Assembly (NCBI GenBank): GCA_019188255.1
Contig: JAETXT010000007.1
Location: 4,340,001-4,404,000 of the forward strand
Length of the DNA stretch: 64,000 nt
Origin: Verticillium longisporum
Lineage: Eukaryota; Ascomycota; Sordariomycetes; Glomerellales; Plectosphaerellaceae
Direction: 5' to 3'
Part shown: positions 60,414 through 64,000 of the stretch, piece by piece
How positions within the stretch are numbered: the stretch's first letter is position 1
How the letters are laid out: each line of letters starts with the position of its first letter
Position numbers and translations under genes: made by a program
The notes under the pieces: model-generated
What the model was told of the DNA's origin: nothing
Database searches by the model: none
What the model saw: the letters and a program-made list of their open reading frames with translations, nothing else

Positions 60414-61933
60414 GCTGGCGGTTCTTTCTCCGTCCTCTTCTTCTTCTTCTTCTTCTTCTTTCTTCATCCCTTCCTTAGAGACATAGATTTTGGTTACCAT
60501 TTTAGCAGGGTTCTTGGTCCTTCCTTTACTGGGTAGCGGGTTTTCAGAATTAATTTCATACTACACTCCTTTATTATACTCTTTTCTTGTCGCAGTGCAT
60601 GTTCGCCCGAATGCTCATGATGACCATTGTCCCGTTCTCACTGGCATGCTGCTATTCTGGGGACGAATCTGTGTCGCAGTCGGATGCACGGAATCAGTCG
60701 GTAGTCTCGCTTCTCCTGTTGCTTTGCTTCTCTCGCTCAGCTGATTTTTGTACAGTCACGATGAACCGACCACCGTGAGGACGATGACTTGGCTTGGCTC
60801 ACTCCCATTCCAATACCCATCACATGGAGCCGGACGGCAGAGCTCGCAGTAGGTTAAACTACGAGGGCAATCATCAGCGCTTTTCCGTAAACACCTACGG
60901 CCTCCCACGCCAAACCTCGGCCAGGAACTCATCCAGCCCCGCACATTTGATCTCGGGCACAGCTCGTGCCACTCGTCCGAAACGCTCAGCGTCCCCAAGT
61001 GCAGAGTCAGCAGAAAGCTGGAGACGGAAGCGGTGCCAGAAGCTTCGGTATCAGCGGGGTCAATGTTGGGATGCCTGGGCACAATCTACCAGTCGCTCTG
61101 CAAGATGTCGGCCTGCAGGTAGTCGGCTCGGAGACTCTCAACCCTGAAGGACCCTTCAACTGAGGGCGCAACAGGCGACCGAACATGGTGATATCATAAA
61201 AGCCGAGTGAAGTGTAAAGCGCATATATGGGAAGTGTCTCGTTACAGGCACCGAGAGGAGCTCTGGCGTCCGCCGACAGTTCGGCCGAAACTGACACGGA
61301 CGCCGAGTGGGGCCGTCCTGAGAACGGCCGGCCGAGCATTGTGTACAGGAGGACTGATGTAAAGAATTGGCTAAAAAAAAGAATCTTCATCGAGGACAGC
61401 CCAGACGAAGCCTCATACAGTCTAGTTGACTCGTGCTGTAGAACCCTCCATGAAAACTTGAATCCAAGCTTAGACCGACCAATTCATCAAGTGCTTTATA
61501 GGGAAGCCCGATATCTGCATACCAACACCGCTACGATTCAGGGGCATCAACAAAAAACCACCTGAGTACCTAGGTATACCTCGTACAGACGGGTGCATCC
61601 ACCGGAAGGAAAAAAGCTAGCGCTAAATACGGGAGGCCATATCGAGCTCAACCAGTAGACATCTCTACCTAGGTAGCTATACAAAACCACGAAAAGCCAA
61701 AGACATGTACTCCACGCAAGGCTCAAAGCCGAAAGCGACCGACCAAAAACACCATCCAGCCCCGTGCTGTCCCAGCTTCCCATATTTAGCAAAATAAGAC
61801 ACAGACACATCCAAACCCGTGTTCGCGCCGGTCCCCGAGCCCGAAATCAAATGTCCCCCTTCCTTCCTCATCTCAACGTGCGCATGCCAAACTTTGTTTT
61901 CATCCGCTGCTTACCCTGACAGTACCTCCTCTA
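60414..61933. other. Convergent intergenic region
   Basis: A TTC repeat (about 60437-60465) opens the 3' UTR of the repeat-precursor gene. TACCTAGGTA palindromes lie at 61567-61576 and 61666-61675. No supportable gene. Confidence 0.55.
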
Positions 61934-64000
61934 TCAGGGCGATCCCCGAGTGGGACTCGGGCTCCCCTCGCGGCTCTTCACCTCAAAGCTCTCGACCATC
62001 CTCAGCACCCTCGTCTTGGGTCTCTCGATGCGTACCGCCTCGGCCGTCCGCAGCGTCAGGCTTGGCCGCGGCTCCGATTCGCTGATGCCCGACTCCGTCG
62101 TCGAGATGCGCTTCAGCTCGCGCTCGCTGGCCGCCGATGGGACCCTGAGCTCGCGGCCCCGGGCCGGCGCCCACAGGTCCTCGTCGGCGATTGAAATGGA
62201 CGAGGAAGAAGAAGACGGTGGCGGGATCGCCACAGAAGGCGCCCCCGCCTTCTCGTCCATTACCTCCTCAACAGGTTCCACCGATTTCTTCTTCTGAATC
62301 CTCAACGGCTCCGGCGAGGGCGCAGACCTGGGGTCGAATCCTCCGGTGGTGACATCTGGACGCTCCCGCTGTCGCTCCGCTTCCTCAGGCGAAGGGGACA
62401 ACGCGAGTCCGACTTTTTCCGGATCCACAGCCGAGGCCCCATCGTCGATGCTCGCCTCGTCACCATTGACGACCCTCAACCGCTCCTTGGGCACGGTGAA
62501 CATGAACTGCACGAGCCTCTTCTCAATGGCCCTCTCGATGTCCCAATCCTCCTCACTCACGCCCGGCGGCGGACCCTCATCTCCGCCACGGGCACCGCTA
62601 CCGCCGGCGTCATTCACTCCCTCGCCGTCCTGCCATCCGCTACGACCCTGTTTCCGCCTCAGCAGCTCGGCGCCGCCGATGCCGCTGAGCCCGAGTCGCG
62701 ACTCATATGCCGTGGACACGAGCTCGTCGCGGCCGTCGAGTGATGACCGCCGCGCCGGCGAAATGCTGCCAACGCTGCTGTCGGCGGGGCTGCCACCGTT
62801 CGAGACGCTGAAGACGCGCCGCAAGCTGCCGAGCCAGCCCTTGCCGCGGCGGGGCTTGCTCTTGCTGGGGCTGCCGGAGACGATGAAGTTGTCTTCTTCG
62901 TCATCGTCGTCGCCGTGGTGGGGGTAACTTGAGCCGCGGGCGTGGCCGCCTTGATAGTGCTGCTCCCGCGTGGGGCTAGACCTCTCGCCGCGGAGGAGCA
63001 GCGAGGGGCCCTCAGCCTGCAGCGAGGTGAAGTTGCTCTTGGCCGTGGAGAAGGTGTGGGCGCTGTTGCTTGAGCTTGAACCTGAGCCAGAACCCGACGT
63101 GCCGAGACGGCCATCATTATTGTTGGCGCCGCCGGCTGAGAGCAGCGTGCCCGTGTGAGTTGGTGACGCGCGATATGGCGTGTAAGATCGTGCCGTGCCA
63201 GCGGCTGATCCGGATCGCGACAGAAGGCTGCTGAAGGTGCTTCGATTCGAGTCAGAGAGGCCGCTGCCCGTGCGCTCGTCATCGGGACCGGTGGTGCCGG
63301 AGCGGGCAGAGCGCATCGAGGCGCGGCGTGTGGGCGAGCCGCAGCCTGCGCGGGGAGGCATCTGCGCGAAGAGGGCCTCGGCGGCATCGACGTCCGACTG
63401 CCAGTCCTGGACCTCCGGATCGACAAAGCCCCGCTGGTGGTTTCGGTCGGGGCTCGGCGTGAGAGCGGCTCGATTGGGGGGCAAAAAGGCGATGGGCCCA
63501 GCCGCGGCGGATGTAGATGCTTCAATGCCCGAGTGTCTCGGTGTGGCAAAAGGATCAGAATACGTTTGCGATGTTGGTGTCTCGGGTCCCATATCCGGGT
63601 CTCGCATGAGAACGGGGCCGTCGGGGGCTTCTTCATCGGCCTCATAGATCGGATGAATGTGGCCCGCCGTTGGCAGGTTGCTGGGGCGCGAGGCGGTGGG
63701 CTGGTAGGCGCCCCTTGCAGCCTTGGATATGACAGGTTTTCTTGGGATGAGCAGGCCGGCTGGCGCGTTGCCGCCGTAGCCTCCGAGTAAGCTGCGATTG
63801 TTCCTCAACGTCTCGTATCCGAGAGATCTCGAGTTTTGGTCGTAGGGGTCGTGTCCGCCCGTGTACCACGAGTTGGACGACCATGGATCGTCTCTCTCGA
63901 CCATCTCATCGTCAGCGTGCAGGAAGCGCGCAGCATCCTGCGCCAGACCCTGCACCGCTCGATCGCGATCCTGTCTCTGCTTCCTGATCCGCTTTCGGTA
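61934..64000 (-). CDS. Ser-rich cytosolic tail of an unidentified, probably membrane, protein (5' part beyond the window)
   Basis: An open minus-strand frame runs from the right edge to a stop at 61934, about 688 residues, without introns. The first residues in view are strongly basic (YRKRIRKQRQDRDRAVQGLA), as found just after a membrane helix, then AARFLHADDEMVERDDPWSS. The rest is low-complexity Ser/Gly/Pro/Arg with acidic runs (DDDDEEDNF), basic patches (KSKPRRGKGWLGSLRRVF), one ordered-looking stretch (WDIERAIEKRLVQFMFTVPKERLRVVNG) and likely phosphosites (SPTR, SPSP). I recognise no enzyme domain. A single-pass or multipass membrane protein with a long regulatory tail is the best inference; the N-terminal domain that would identify it lies to the right. 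Confidence 0.75.
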   Translation of the reverse strand, partial: YRKRIRKQRQDRDRAVQGLAQDAARFLHADDEMVERDDPWSSNSWYTGGHDPYDQNSRSLGYETLRNNRSLLGGYGGNAPAGLLIPRKPVISKAARGAYQPTASRPSNLPTAGHIHPIYEADEEAPDGPVLMRDPDMGPETPTSQTYSDPFATPRHSGIEASTSAAAGPIAFLPPNRAALTPSPDRNHQRGFVDPEVQDWQSDVDAAEALFAQMPPRAGCGSPTRRASMRSARSGTTGPDDERTGSGLSDSNRSTFSSLLSRSGSAAGTARSYTPYRASPTHTGTLLSAGGANNNDGRLGTSGSGSGSSSSNSAHTFSTAKSNFTSLQAEGPSLLLRGERSSPTREQHYQGGHARGSSYPHHGDDDDEEDNFIVSGSPSKSKPRRGKGWLGSLRRVFSVSNGGSPADSSVGSISPARRSSLDGRDELVSTAYESRLGLSGIGGAELLRRKQGRSGWQDGEGVNDAGGSGARGGDEGPPPGVSEEDWDIERAIEKRLVQFMFTVPKERLRVVNGDEASIDDGASAVDPEKVGLALSPSPEEAERQRERPDVTTGGFDPRSAPSPEPLRIQKKKSVEPVEEVMDEKAGAPSVAIPPPSSSSSSISIADEDLWAPARGRELRVPSAASERELKRISTTESGISESEPRPSLTLRTAEAVRIERPKTRVLRMVESFEVKSREGSPSPTRGSP

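Noticed and set aside
59664..60500. Long hydrophobic antisense frame (278 codons) and a 275-codon alternative plus frame over the repeat precursor
   Set aside because: The underlying repeats are a multiple of three bases, so any frame without a stop in one unit stays open throughout. Only the called frame has a signal peptide, an ATG context after a TATA box and KR-processing logic.

Overview
This is nuclear DNA from a filamentous ascomycete, most likely a sordariomycete. The genes carry short GT-AG introns (about 50-130 bp, a few longer) with CTAAC/CTGAC branch points. The families are Pezizomycotina-type, including a CFEM-domain PTH11-like receptor, a WSC sensor and a Kex2-processed repeat protein. 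I reconstructed gene models by hand from splice signals, frame closure and conserved motifs. Species cannot be named from sequence alone.

Layout. 0-8.7 kb (all minus): DNA topoisomerase II (3' end outside the window), a zinc-finger TFIIIC subunit, and the GPI transamidase catalytic subunit GPI8. 11.1-18.4 kb: a histidine-phosphatase-like protein with an internal TAG, an acylcarnitine carrier, and a very histidine-rich MSC2-type zinc transporter. 20.4-25.2 kb: ALG1 mannosyltransferase, a tRNA-Val(AAC), and a dynamin-like GTPase. 25.7-38.9 kb: homoserine O-acetyltransferase (MET2), divergent from a very long THO2 gene, then a PI-PLC-like phosphodiesterase. 38.9-44.9 kb is a gene-poor stretch. 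44.9-55.8 kb is rich in surface and secreted functions: a WSC sensor, a CFEM-containing receptor divergent from a secreted GMC oxidoreductase, and a mitochondrial-type thioesterase with a 10-nt micro-exon. 55.8-64 kb: a stop-containing relic of an alpha-L-rhamnosidase, minisatellites, the Kex2-type repeat precursor, and the Ser-rich tail of a gene that runs off the right edge.

How the genes relate. Most are unlinked housekeeping genes: chromatin topology, Pol III transcription, mRNA export, GPI anchoring, N-glycan assembly, Met biosynthesis, zinc and acylcarnitine transport. Two thirds of the way along, the content shifts to environmental sensing and secretion. The best candidate for an undescribed system is the gene at 59586-60413: a signal peptide followed by 15 near-identical Trp/Tyr/Gly-rich modules divided by five Lys-Arg sites into six predicted secreted peptides.

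A second theme concerns sequence quality. Four otherwise well-conserved genes (ALG1, MET2, THO2, the PI-PLC-like gene) are broken by single-base frame slips, most of them in C/G or A/T homopolymers. Two genes carry single in-frame stops (TAG at 11650, TAA at 32283). The homopolymer pattern argues for residual assembly errors in most of these. The TAG could instead be a real premature stop or an RNA-editing site.
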